From Bacteroidota bacterium (GTDB lineage: Bacteria; Bacteroidota; Bacteroidia; Flavobacteriales_F; PHOS-HE28): DNA of 23,724 nucleotides. The stretch's first letter is position 1; the number at the start of each line of letters is the position of its first letter. Below are positions 14,842-23,212 of this stretch, piece after piece. The notes below the pieces were generated by a model. The model had not been told where the DNA came from, made no database searches, and saw only the letters and a list, made by a program, of their open reading frames with translations. The translations under genes and the position numbers were made by a program. The DNA is taken from contig JAEZAU010000069.1 in assembly GCA_023430325.1 (NCBI GenBank), positions 1 through 23,724 of the forward strand, written 5' to 3'.

Positions 14842-17778
14842 TCAAGGAAGTTGCTCAGACCTGATCTGGGTCGGAACGGTGCCACCCACAGTGGTGAGGA
14901 TGACATCGCGATCGTTCGCCGAGCCGGTATATTTCACCACTCCGTCCATGTTCACGTCCGCAGCGAGATAACCTGTAACGGTGTTCGTTGGCAGGGTTCC
15001 TCCTATGGCGTTGAGGATAAGGTCGCGATCATTGTCCACCCCGGAGTACTTCACGTCGCTGTCCGCGATGACATTACCTGGCCAGAGCCGCATTGTAGTT
15101 GAGCCTTTGCGTGCATCGGTGCCATAAGTTCCCGTAGCGTTCGTACGCAGATCGATGGATGCAGGGTTCGTACCAAGTGCCACGCTCGAAGCTGTCATGC
15201 AACCCAGGTGATTGCGATGTCTTACGGCTACCCGGTAATTCCCGGAATAAGCGCAGAAATTGATGCTCGATCCACCCGAGGGAGAGGTCACCGTGCCGTT
15301 GCGCCTCAACAACCCGGCACGTCGATCTACAACGGTGGAAGGTGAATTGGGGTCACGCAGTTCGATCACTACCCAATCCACTACAGCGGTACTCCCGGTC
15401 GCATTCAAGATGGCCGATGTTGTGGTGGTAGGTCCTGTGACCGCGAGGCCGGTCGCGGTATACGGTTCTGTCAATGGAACAAGGCCTGCAGCACGCAGGC
15501 CATCGTTCATCGATCCGGTGCTGCTGTTGTACGGCCCATCCAACCAAAGACTCACGGCAAGCTCAACTCCCGGTGAACATGGAGAACCGAGCGTAGTGAA
15601 CGGATGACTTTCGGAATAGAGGGAGGCGCCTCCAGAGCAGTTCGCGCGAACGCGGAACTCATGGTCGGTGGCCATGCTCAGTCCGTTCAACGTGGTCGAA
15701 ATGCCAGCGATGCCGTTCACATTCGACCAGCTTCCCGCGCCCACCTGGCGCCATTGCACATCATAACTGGTGGCACCTTGCATGGCATTCCATGTGAGTT
15801 GTGCGCTCTCGCTGGTGATGGCAGTTGCTCCGGTGCCGAACGGGATACCACAGCCCGGCGAACCGGAAACGGAGACGTTCAGCAGGTAGCATAACGTGGT
15901 GCTCATGGCACCATTCCATCCGTAGATATGCACATAGTAAATGCCTGCTGCCGCGTTGGTGTAATTGATCTCCTCGGCAGTGGTGTTCGCATTCTGAGAG
16001 ATGGCCACCTGTGTTCCGCCCGAATTCAACAGGCGCATGTCATAATCACCCGCAAGGTTGTTCAGGGAAACGCTGATGTTGGTCACCTGGTCGGTGGTGA
16101 ACCGGAAATAGTCGGCATCGGAGGTCGTTCCGATCAAGGCATTGATGGTGGCCGGGAGGGAGATGATCGTTGCTGCGCCGGTACTGTTGTTGCTTTCATA
16201 CTGATCGGTGCAGGGTATGGGTGTGGTAAAGCTTGCGGCGGTGGAATATGCCGACATGCTGCCACCGCAATTCGATCGCATGCGATAGTCGTACGAGGTG
16301 CCCTGCGTGAGACCGTTCAAGGTATGCGAAGTGCCGGTAAGCCCGGTCACCGTGGTCCATGTACTGTTGGAAGAAAGTTTCCATTGGAGTTCATAACTGC
16401 TGGCGCCGATATTGCTCCACGTGATGGTGGCTGAAGTGGGTTGCACAGAGACGGCGACAAGTGGAAAATCGCAACTGCTTCCGCACATCAACAAGCAACT
16501 TGCTGCATTCACACTGTTCACGATAACGGCGGTAGGTTGAGGCCCGAAACCATTGGCGAATTTGATGGTGCTGCCGGTGAGATGGCAGTAGCTCATGATG
16601 GTACCACCAACGGATGATGAGGGGAGAGGCCCTTGTGGGCAACTGCCCTCGGAGTAGCCTTCGGATTGACCACAGCCATCGATCGCTGTGTTGTTGCCGT
16701 TCCAGGCACAGGCATGGGTATGCTTCGATCCGAGGTTATGGCCTGCCTCATGCGTTATCACCTCTACGGTCCAACTGTACGTAGGTACGTTCGAATAGGT
16801 GGAATTGATACCGCTATAGGCCATCCGGTAATAGGAACTGGAACATAGTGTTGCCAGCCAGGCTATGCCGCCGAGATTGCTGCTCAGGTCCAGAAGCATG
16901 GCCAGATCGCCATTGAAGCTGGTGCGCAGATCACCGAACTGATCGAGCCTGCCCGAGCTGGTGCTCGCATTGTATGGGCTGGAGGTGCTCCACACGTAGA
17001 TCTCAGAGAGCAGCACGTCGATGCCATCATTATCATAGAGCGTAGCGGTCTGGTTGAAGATGCCGGTGATGTAGTTGGTGACCTCTGCAACACTGCCCTT
17101 GTTCTGGTAGATGGAATAGGCGGTTTCCCAGTAGAACCGCACACAACGCACGGTTCTCTCACCGGTGCTTTCCAATTCTTCAGGCCTGTAGGGATCGCCT
17201 TCCGCTGTGCCGCATACAAAGTTGTTGGCGCCGCGCAGATCATTCTCGTGGTAAAGAACATGAAGGTACTCCGGTGCCTTATCGAAGCGGCCGATCACTC
17301 TTTCGCCGGTGGCATCACTGATCACCGCCATGAAGCCGGTCTTGAAAATGCTCACCGATACCAGTGAGCCTGCATCACCTGCAATGATCCCGCGATAATG
17401 AAGGCCCTGTTCCAGCACCACTGGTCTTTCACCATTGGATTCTGTTACCCGGAGGTCATCGCTCAGGATGGTCGATCTCTCCAGTTCCAGTTGAAGTACA
17501 CCATTGCCAGATGGAATGGACAGCAGCAGATGTTCAGGTGAAGATGCGATCAATGCCAGAGCTGCATTCCGATCGAACTTCAGGACATCGGCCCTGGTAC
17601 ATGCTTCAGACCATAGGTCATTGAACTCCTTGTTCCGGGGCATCAGCTGGAACAGTTCCGTAGGAAGAAAACGTGTGCCAGCGGCCTTTGTATCGGCGAT
17701 CCGCTGGGCAACACGGCCTTGGCCATGGAACAGGATCGGAAACAGCGCAATGAACGCGAACGTGAACAGGGATCTCAT
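14842..17778 (-). CDS. Secreted M12-type zinc metalloprotease with Fn3, PPC and dockerin-like C-terminal repeats
   Basis: A 978-residue protein from the ATG at 17778 (MRSLFTFAFIALFPILFHGQ, signal peptide); the frame is open to 18021 but the added 81 residues are not secretory. After a propeptide-like region (~25-200) comes a reprolysin-like domain with the zinc motif HEAGHNLGSKH (343-353) and a Met-turn GGTIMSYCH (391-399), hence M12-type metzincin. Then follow Fn3 (~437-520), a PPC-like domain (~523-640, YESNNSTGAATI, DADYFRFTTD, YYVHIYGW), a second Fn3 (~642-730) and a linker with Cys residues. Residues ~900-978 hold two copies of a ~40-residue repeat rich in D/N (KYSGVDNDRDLIL, VKYTGSANDRDVIL), ending QLP. 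Likely digests extracellular protein. No canonical T9SS type A domain is visible. Confidence 0.88.
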   Translation of the reverse strand: MRSLFTFAFIALFPILFHGQGRVAQRIADTKAAGTRFLPTELFQLMPRNKEFNDLWSEACTRADVLKFDRNAALALIASSPEHLLLSIPSGNGVLQLELERSTILSDDLRVTESNGERPVVLEQGLHYRGIIAGDAGSLVSVSIFKTGFMAVISDATGERVIGRFDKAPEYLHVLYHENDLRGANNFVCGTAEGDPYRPEELESTGERTVRCVRFYWETAYSIYQNKGSVAEVTNYITGIFNQTATLYDNDGIDVLLSEIYVWSTSSPYNASTSSGRLDQFGDLRTSFNGDLAMLLDLSSNLGGIAWLATLCSSSYYRMAYSGINSTYSNVPTYSWTVEVITHEAGHNLGSKHTHACAWNGNNTAIDGCGQSEGYSEGSCPQGPLPSSSVGGTIMSYCHLTGSTIKFANGFGPQPTAVIVNSVNAASCLLMCGSSCDFPLVAVSVQPTSATITWSNIGASSYELQWKLSSNSTWTTVTGLTGTSHTLNGLTQGTSYDYRMRSNCGGSMSAYSTAASFTTPIPCTDQYESNNSTGAATIISLPATINALIGTTSDADYFRFTTDQVTNISVSLNNLAGDYDMRLLNSGGTQVAISQNANTTAEEINYTNAAAGIYYVHIYGWNGAMSTTLCYLLNVSVSGSPGCGIPFGTGATAITSESAQLTWNAMQGATSYDVQWRQVGAGSWSNVNGIAGISTTLNGLSMATDHEFRVRANCSGGASLYSESHPFTTLGSPCSPGVELAVSLWLDGPYNSSTGSMNDGLRAAGLVPLTEPYTATGLAVTGPTTTTSAILNATGSTAVVDWVVIELRDPNSPSTVVDRRAGLLRRNGTVTSPSGGSSINFCAYSGNYRVAVRHRNHLGCMTASSVALGTNPASIDLRTNATGTYGTDARKGSTTMRLWPGNVIADSDVKYSGVDNDRDLILNAIGGTLPTNTVTGYLAADVNMDGVVKYTGSANDRDVILTTVGGTVPTQIRSEQLP

Positions 17779-17884
17779 GTGGAGCAGGCGGGAACGGTGA
17801 TGCAATTTACTGAACCTCAATGGATCATCACAGCGGTTGATGGTCGTTTTTCGACCAGTGCAAGTGCATTGCCGATATAGACTG

Positions 17885-17914
17885 AAAAGCCCCCTACTTG
17901 CGTAGAGGGCTTTT
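17885..17914 (-). terminator. Hairpin terminator behind the lipoprotein gene
   Basis: AAAAGCCC (17885-17892) pairs with GGGCTTTT (17907-17914), with CTAC/GTAG extending the stem across one C-A mismatch and a TTGC loop. A T run follows in both directions. It lies 37 bases behind the stop of the 17951-19372 gene on the minus strand. Confidence 0.8.
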
Positions 17915-17950
17915 CTGCACGCCTGAGCAGGTGGGCTGCGATGTACCGGC

Positions 17951-19372
17951 TCAGTAAATGGTGTTCTGCGGATCCCAGTTCGCCCAGCCGGCCGTCCAGT
18001 CAATGGTGCCGAACGCTCCACGGAATTGAACGTTCTCGAAGAAAGGATCGGCGAGCGGTCCTGAGAACTCAGCGCCGGCGAGCAGCGGCGATCCCGGGTT
18101 CGGGCGCATATCCGGTGCTGTCATGTTGTATGGGTTGGCGATCTGCAGATCGGAATTGTTCGCGTAGATCATGTTGTTCCAACCGGAAGTGTTGTACCAG
18201 TTCAATGCAGCGGCTTGGTCCCAATTCTGGCCGTTGGGTACGTTCACCGAAGTGGCCATGCCTGCGAGCACATTGTTGCGGAACATCAGCTCACCGGCCT
18301 CTGCACCGGCCTGCGTTCCATTGCCATCGATGTAAAGCCCCGTTGGATATCCAGCGAAAACACTGTTGAAGACGCGGGTGCGTGCATTACGGCGTAGATG
18401 AAGTGCACGCGCATATTGTTCACTGATGTTCGTGCTTGCCGTCTGTTTCGGGCCGAAGATGCTTACGTTGCTCCATGTGCCCTGGCTGTAAGGTGTCACG
18501 GCATTTCCAGCAGCATCGTTGTCACACTCGAAACCGTTGCTGGAACTCTGGTCGGCGATCATCGGATCGCGGAGCGATACGGCGAATTGTACTTTTCCCT
18601 GCCAGCCGAAGTCCTGGTCAAGATCGTCATCCCAGCCACGGAAGGCGATCAGGCGTTTTGCATTTACCGTTCCCCCGAACCACTCGTAGCTGTCATCGCC
18701 GGAGTAGCTTACCTGTATGTTCTCGATCGTTGTACCGCGACCGACCGCTCCGAGCGTCAATCCGTTGATCTCCTGGTTGGGTTGGAAAGGGATACCGCAA
18801 AATTCGATGCGTACATATTTCAGAACGCCACTGTTGTCTTCCGGATCGGTGCCGCCATATTGTGCATCAACGCCTCCTTCCACAATAGGATCGCTCGGCT
18901 GGTTATGGGGAGCACGTCCGCAGATGATGATGCCGCCCCAGTCGCCATAGTCGCGGCTTCCCGCCGGTTGGTTACTGGTGAAGACGATCGGTTGGGCGGC
19001 TGTGCCTTCGGCCATGATCTTCCCGCCGCGCTTGATTATCAATGTGCCTTTGGATGGTTTGTCGCCTTTGATGATCGTGCCGGGTTCGATCGTGAGCGTT
19101 GCGCCATCTTCCACATAAATGAAACCGTTCAGGACATATTTATTGCTGCTGGTCCACGTAGTATTGGTGGTTATGTTGGCGGTAACCTGCACCACATTGC
19201 TGCCTGGCGGGTTCACCGGTGCGTATTCGCAGCAGCAATCCTTGTCCGCATCCGGATCGTAATTGGTGGCTGTGGGATCGGTGCATCCTTCCTTCTTCTT
19301 GCACGCTGGTAATGCCACGGCGATCGCTGACATCATCAGCAGGATCATTGCGTGGTTCTTGAACAGGTTCAT
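17951..19372 (-). CDS. Beta-helix-like lipoprotein next to a TonB receptor
   Basis: A 473-residue lipoprotein: hydrophobic signal ILLMMSAIAVALPAC with lipobox LPAC and acylated Cys24. The next residues (KKKEGCTDPTATNYDPDADK then DCCCEY, residues 25-50) are a Cys/Asp motif of the 'CTDPxAxNYxPxA' type common at the start of Bacteroidota surface proteins. Residues ~65-473 look like a right-handed beta-helix: VLNGFIYVEDGATLTIEPGT, a TLIIKRGGKI rung, DWGGIIICGR, LKYVRIEFCG, TIENIQVSYS. Such proteins are often just labelled hypothetical or, wrongly, 'multidrug transporter'. No T9SS sorting domain. It is downstream of the TonB-dependent receptor, with a possible terminator between, so the pair may act together at the outer membrane. 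Substrate unknown. Confidence 0.8.
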   Translation of the reverse strand: MNLFKNHAMILLMMSAIAVALPACKKKEGCTDPTATNYDPDADKDCCCEYAPVNPPGSNVVQVTANITTNTTWTSSNKYVLNGFIYVEDGATLTIEPGTIIKGDKPSKGTLIIKRGGKIMAEGTAAQPIVFTSNQPAGSRDYGDWGGIIICGRAPHNQPSDPIVEGGVDAQYGGTDPEDNSGVLKYVRIEFCGIPFQPNQEINGLTLGAVGRGTTIENIQVSYSGDDSYEWFGGTVNAKRLIAFRGWDDDLDQDFGWQGKVQFAVSLRDPMIADQSSSNGFECDNDAAGNAVTPYSQGTWSNVSIFGPKQTASTNISEQYARALHLRRNARTRVFNSVFAGYPTGLYIDGNGTQAGAEAGELMFRNNVLAGMATSVNVPNGQNWDQAAALNWYNTSGWNNMIYANNSDLQIANPYNMTAPDMRPNPGSPLLAGAEFSGPLADPFFENVQFRGAFGTIDWTAGWANWDPQNTIY

Positions 19373-19404
19373 CGTGTGTCTTTATTTCTGCTGCAAAAGG
19401 ACCC

Positions 19405-19423
19405 ATATCATATTAGGTGATAT
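19405..19423 (-). promoter_or_regulatory. Inverted repeat ATATCA-N7-TGATAT upstream of the lipoprotein gene
   Basis: ATATCA (19405-19410) and TGATAT (19418-19423) form a perfect 6-base dyad with a 7-base spacer, 33 bases upstream of the lipoprotein ATG. The size and position suit a dimeric regulator's operator, but no family is recognised and AT-rich dyads occur by chance. Confidence 0.3.
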
Positions 19424-19478
19424 TCAAGTGGATCTTATGCGATCATGAACCTGTGTTATCATTCTGTTAAGCGAAGAA

Positions 19479-19494
19479 CCCCGCGATCGCGGGG
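19479..19494. terminator. GC-rich palindrome, probable terminator of the TonB receptor gene
   Basis: CCCCGCGATCGCGGGG is a perfect 16-base palindrome flanked by GAA on one side and CTTT on the other. It lies 28 bases behind the receptor stop on the minus strand. Its centre is GCGATCGC. The following T-rich stretch (TTCTTC) is short, so efficiency is uncertain. Confidence 0.6.
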
Positions 19495-19522
19495 CTTTCA
19501 GCATTGTACCGGAGCGGTACGT

Positions 19523-22330
19523 TCAAAATCGCATTCCAATGCCCGCCGTGAAGTATGCGCCGCGGCGGAAGCTCATGATCTCCTCATCCCGCGCATCGAT
19601 GGATCGATCTTCATTGCTGTCCTGGATCAGGAGCACACGCTGGTTGAGGATGTCCTGTGCGCTCAACTTCACTTCGAAATGTTCACCAAGCCCTTTCGAA
19701 AGTGTGAGATCGATCACGTTGCGAGGCATCTCATAGATGTCGGGCGTGCCGAAAGTGCCCACTGCGAATAGCCTGGGGCCGATCACATTGTAAAGGATGT
19801 TGTACTGGAGCTTTCGATCGGTATCCTGGTAATACAATCCTGCATTCACGATGTAGGGTGACTGGCCCATGAGCGGACGCTGCTGCGCTTGTCCTCTCGC
19901 CTCATCGCCCAGCACTACTTCCGTGACGATGTATGCGGCATTCAACATGACGCCCACATGGCTGAAATAACCTTCCTTGAAGATGGTACCGAGCTGTTTG
20001 CGCACTTCCATCTCTGCACCCACGCTGGTGGCCTGTTCCGCATTGCTGAAGGAAAAATTGCGTGTTCCGCCACTGCCCGCACCGGGCAGGAAGAACATTT
20101 CGATCGGGTTGGTGAAGCGTTTGTAGAACAGGCCGAAGCTGATCACTTCCGAAGAGCCCGGATAGAATTCATATCGGGTATCGAGGTTATGCACTGTCGC
20201 GATCTTCAAACTGTCATTGCCGCTGAGCACGTTGTTGAAACTGAAATCATAGAATGCGAATGGCGCCAGCTCGCGGAATTCGGGCCTGTTCACGGTTGAT
20301 GCATAGGCCACCCGTACCTGCGACTTCTCCGTGATGGATCGTGATGCATTGATCGAAGGCAGGATGCTCAGTACGGGGTTGTCCACCAGTACACGCCGGC
20401 CACCGAACGTGGCGCTGCGCAATTGTTGTGTATTGTGTTCGGCCCGTACGCCCGCACTGATCGTGGCGTTGTTCGCGATGCTGATGGTGGATCCGATGTG
20501 AGCGGCCAGCAGCGTGTTGGAAGCCACATACCGATCGCTCGGATTGGTTCCCTCCTCAAGCTTGAAGCCCGTTGTACCGTTGATGTTCTCTGCGCTGAAG
20601 ACCTGATCCAGCGGCAGGTAGAGGAGGCTTTGGTCCAGCATGGAATTATTGGCTGCACGGAAACTCATCCATCTTGCCTGAAAGGTGCGATCCTTCTGCT
20701 CGATGTAAACACCCGATCGGAGCTTCACCTTCACTACCTCACCGCTGAACTTATGCTCATGATCCAGCTTACCGGTCATCACCGTTTCATTCATGTCGCT
20801 GAAGAAGCGGCCGGCATCCAACATGGTGGCACCCGGTGGAAGGATCAGCCTGTAGGGTGCATCATTGTCCTCGCTCGATAGGGGGCGTACCGTACGCAAA
20901 CGGCGAAGATCCGGTTCCTTGCTCCATGCGAGACCGTAGCCGGCCGTCCAATCGATCTTGCTCACATCGGACTTCAGTTCATGGCTGCCATGCAACTGGC
21001 CACTGTAGATCGTACGCTGCTGGTAGCGCATCGCATAATTCTTCACTTCGAACTGCTCCTCGAAATTGTAGCCGGTCCGAAGTGTGGTCTGATCGGTGCC
21101 TTGCTGCGTGAATAGGTTTCGGAATTCGAACTTGTGCCTGCCCACCAACAGGCTGAAGTTGCTGAGTGCGCTTACTCGCACTTGATGGATGTTCTCGTTA
21201 TCGGTGTAATTGTAGATGCTGTCGCTGCGGCCGATCGCGGGATCGAAAACATTGTAGTTGTAGTTCTTAGCATCATAGCTCAGACGTGTGTTGCTGTAAC
21301 TGATGCTGGTGATGTTGCCACCCTTCACCTTCCCATTCGCGCCACCAATGCGGCGGCCGATCATCAGGTTCAAGCGTTGATCGGGTGCGGCGGTGGAAGA
21401 AGAAACACCCCAGTTATTGGCCAGCGATCGCCCTGCGGACTGCAGCCTTTCGGGTGAAGCGAAATTGAGGTTGCCTGGAAAACCTCCGGGCAATTGACGC
21501 AGACCATCATCGAAACCGAATTTATCCGTGCTGCTTTGCTGGCTTTGGAAGAATTCATTAGAAGTGGTTCCGTTGCGATAGGAAGCGCTGTAGTCCACCC
21601 GGATACTGTTCTCGCTCGGAACGTTGACCGTGTACAATTTGATGACGCCACCGGCGAACTCACCCGGTAATTCGGGCGCTCCGGTCTTGTAGATCATCAC
21701 CCGGTCCAGCGCACCACTCGGAAGAATATCGAAACTGAACGAACGGCGATCCGGTTCGAGACTCGGAGCCATCACATCGTTCAGCAATACTGTATTATAT
21801 CGATCGGCAAGACCACGGATCATCACGAAGCGGTCGCCGACCATTGTCACACCAGGGATCCTTTTCACCACATCGCCGGCCGTGCGGTCCTGGCCCTTGC
21901 TGATCTGTTCCCGGCTCAGGCCGTTCACCACCTGCTCACTCAGGCGGGTCTCCATCATAACGGCGGACTCGGTCTCCGTACGGCGGCTCGTGACCACTTC
22001 CATGGTCTTCATTTCAATGGCGGACGACTGCAATTCCACATCCGTGCGTGTTGTCTCATTCGTATAGACCCTGATCGGTCTTTCCTCCGGCTCATAACCC
22101 ACGAAACTTATCTGGATGAAGTGATCACCAGGATCCACATCGAAGCGGTACTTACCATCAAGGTCTGTGGTGGCGCCTATGGTAGTGCCTTTGATCACCA
22201 CATTTACGAATGGCATTGGTTGCACCCTGCCTGCTTCAGTCGCAGTGATCGTGCCTACCATTGTACCCTTTTGCGCGAACGCCGCAAGGCCGAGAATGAT
22301 CAGGTATAATGAGATCGTTATCCGGTACAT
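19523..22330 (-). CDS. TonB-dependent outer-membrane receptor with N-terminal carboxypeptidase-regulatory-like domain
   Basis: A 935-residue protein. Residues 1-19 are a signal peptide (ISLYLIILGLAAFA, cut before Q). Residues ~21-105 are a CarboxypepD_reg-like domain (VNVVIKGTTIGATTDLDGKY, ISFVGYEPEE). Residues ~125-240 are the plug (DVVKRIPGVTMVGDRFVMIR, GLADRYNTVLLNDVMAPSLE, ELPGEFAGGVIKLYT). The rest is a 22-stranded barrel ending in AYFTAGIGMRF with a terminal Phe. It imports a bulky ligand using TonB/ExbBD energy. The 'GLADRYNTVLLND...P..EPDRR' plug is that of Oar-like receptors rather than SusC, and no SusD is nearby; a lipoprotein follows instead. Ligand not predictable. Confidence 0.93.
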   Translation of the reverse strand: MYRITISLYLIILGLAAFAQKGTMVGTITATEAGRVQPMPFVNVVIKGTTIGATTDLDGKYRFDVDPGDHFIQISFVGYEPEERPIRVYTNETTRTDVELQSSAIEMKTMEVVTSRRTETESAVMMETRLSEQVVNGLSREQISKGQDRTAGDVVKRIPGVTMVGDRFVMIRGLADRYNTVLLNDVMAPSLEPDRRSFSFDILPSGALDRVMIYKTGAPELPGEFAGGVIKLYTVNVPSENSIRVDYSASYRNGTTSNEFFQSQQSSTDKFGFDDGLRQLPGGFPGNLNFASPERLQSAGRSLANNWGVSSSTAAPDQRLNLMIGRRIGGANGKVKGGNITSISYSNTRLSYDAKNYNYNVFDPAIGRSDSIYNYTDNENIHQVRVSALSNFSLLVGRHKFEFRNLFTQQGTDQTTLRTGYNFEEQFEVKNYAMRYQQRTIYSGQLHGSHELKSDVSKIDWTAGYGLAWSKEPDLRRLRTVRPLSSEDNDAPYRLILPPGATMLDAGRFFSDMNETVMTGKLDHEHKFSGEVVKVKLRSGVYIEQKDRTFQARWMSFRAANNSMLDQSLLYLPLDQVFSAENINGTTGFKLEEGTNPSDRYVASNTLLAAHIGSTISIANNATISAGVRAEHNTQQLRSATFGGRRVLVDNPVLSILPSINASRSITEKSQVRVAYASTVNRPEFRELAPFAFYDFSFNNVLSGNDSLKIATVHNLDTRYEFYPGSSEVISFGLFYKRFTNPIEMFFLPGAGSGGTRNFSFSNAEQATSVGAEMEVRKQLGTIFKEGYFSHVGVMLNAAYIVTEVVLGDEARGQAQQRPLMGQSPYIVNAGLYYQDTDRKLQYNILYNVIGPRLFAVGTFGTPDIYEMPRNVIDLTLSKGLGEHFEVKLSAQDILNQRVLLIQDSNEDRSIDARDEEIMSFRRGAYFTAGIGMRF

Positions 22331-22417
22331 CGCATCTGCTTCGATCTTGATGATCTGTCGCAGTGCAAAGGTTCCCTTGGGCTGTTACCCCCTTCTTGAT
22401 CCGGTGTTAACGATCGG

Positions 22418-23212
22418 TTACGCTCCCGCCTCCTGCTTTACCTTTTTGTTAAGCTCCCGCTTCTCCAGGAACCACCACTTGGGTGCATCCTTCCTCTTCT
22501 GGTTCTGTTGCCACATCTCAACCAATCGATCCTGCAGCATGAAGGTGGCTTCATCGACGGTATCGGCAACGAAAACAAATTTCAACTCCTCCCGGCCGAT
22601 CGTTCCGGCTGCGATCATCAGCTCGATCTGTTCGAGCATCGGCCGCCAGTATTCCTTGCCGTATAGAAGGATCGGGAAGTTCTTCACCTTGCCGGTCTGT
22701 ATGAGCGTTACGGTCTCGAAAAGTTCGTCCATGGTACCAGCGCCACCGGGCATCACCACGAAACAGATGCTGTACTTCAGCAGCAGCACCTTGCGCACGT
22801 AGAACCGATCGAAGGTGAGGCTCACATCCAGATAAGGGTTCGCGTACTGCTCATGCGGTAGCACGATGTTGCAGCCCACGCTTTTCGCACCGATGTCGCG
22901 TGCTCCGCGGTTGGCGGCTTCCATGATACCCGGGCCACCGCCGGTCATGATCGTGAAACCTACTTGCCCCACGCGCCGGGCCAGTTCACGCGCTGCGATG
23001 TAGTACTCATGATCCTCCTGGAAGCGCGCACTCCCGAAGAACGTTACGCACGGACCGACGAAGTGCAAGCGCCGGAAGCCGTAGATGAATTCGCGCGCTA
23101 TGCTGAGCGCACTGAAGAATTCGCGCGTGCGGGAGCGGGGACCGGCAAGGAAGGTGAGATCGATCTTCTTGTCCGATGCGATCTTCTTGGTCGGGGTGGC
23201 GTTCTTGCTCAA
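22418..23212 (-). CDS. LOG-family nucleotide 5'-monophosphate phosphoribohydrolase
   Basis: A 264-residue cytoplasmic Rossmann-fold enzyme of the TIGR00730/LOG family, which splits the N-glycosidic bond of nucleoside monophosphates (cytokinin precursors in some members, purine/pyrimidine nucleotides in PpnN-like ones). Signatures are GGGPGIMEA (91-99) and PGGAGTMDE (155-163), with R140-K141 ahead. A longer N-terminal region (1-50) and a basic C-terminal tail (KKVKQEAGA) flank the core; LOG proper is about 190-220 residues, so this is the longer bacterial form. The only plausible start is a TTG at 23212, overlapping the toxin stop as TTGA. No ATG exists before residue 89, so the start is either TTG-coupled or was lost. 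Confidence 0.88.
   Translation of the reverse strand: MSKNATPTKKIASDKKIDLTFLAGPRSRTREFFSALSIAREFIYGFRRLHFVGPCVTFFGSARFQEDHEYYIAARELARRVGQVGFTIMTGGGPGIMEAANRGARDIGAKSVGCNIVLPHEQYANPYLDVSLTFDRFYVRKVLLLKYSICFVVMPGGAGTMDELFETVTLIQTGKVKNFPILLYGKEYWRPMLEQIELMIAAGTIGREELKFVFVADTVDEATFMLQDRLVEMWQQNQKRKDAPKWWFLEKRELNKKVKQEAGA

Noticed and set aside
17779..18021. 81-codon extension of the metalloprotease frame
   Set aside because: Arg-rich, runs through the terminator hairpin at 17885-17914 and into the upstream gene; the signal peptide at 17778 marks the true start.
18398..19312. Plus-strand open frame of 304 codons opposite the lipoprotein gene
   Set aside because: Shadow of a convincing lipoprotein gene; no signal peptide, motif or start context of its own.
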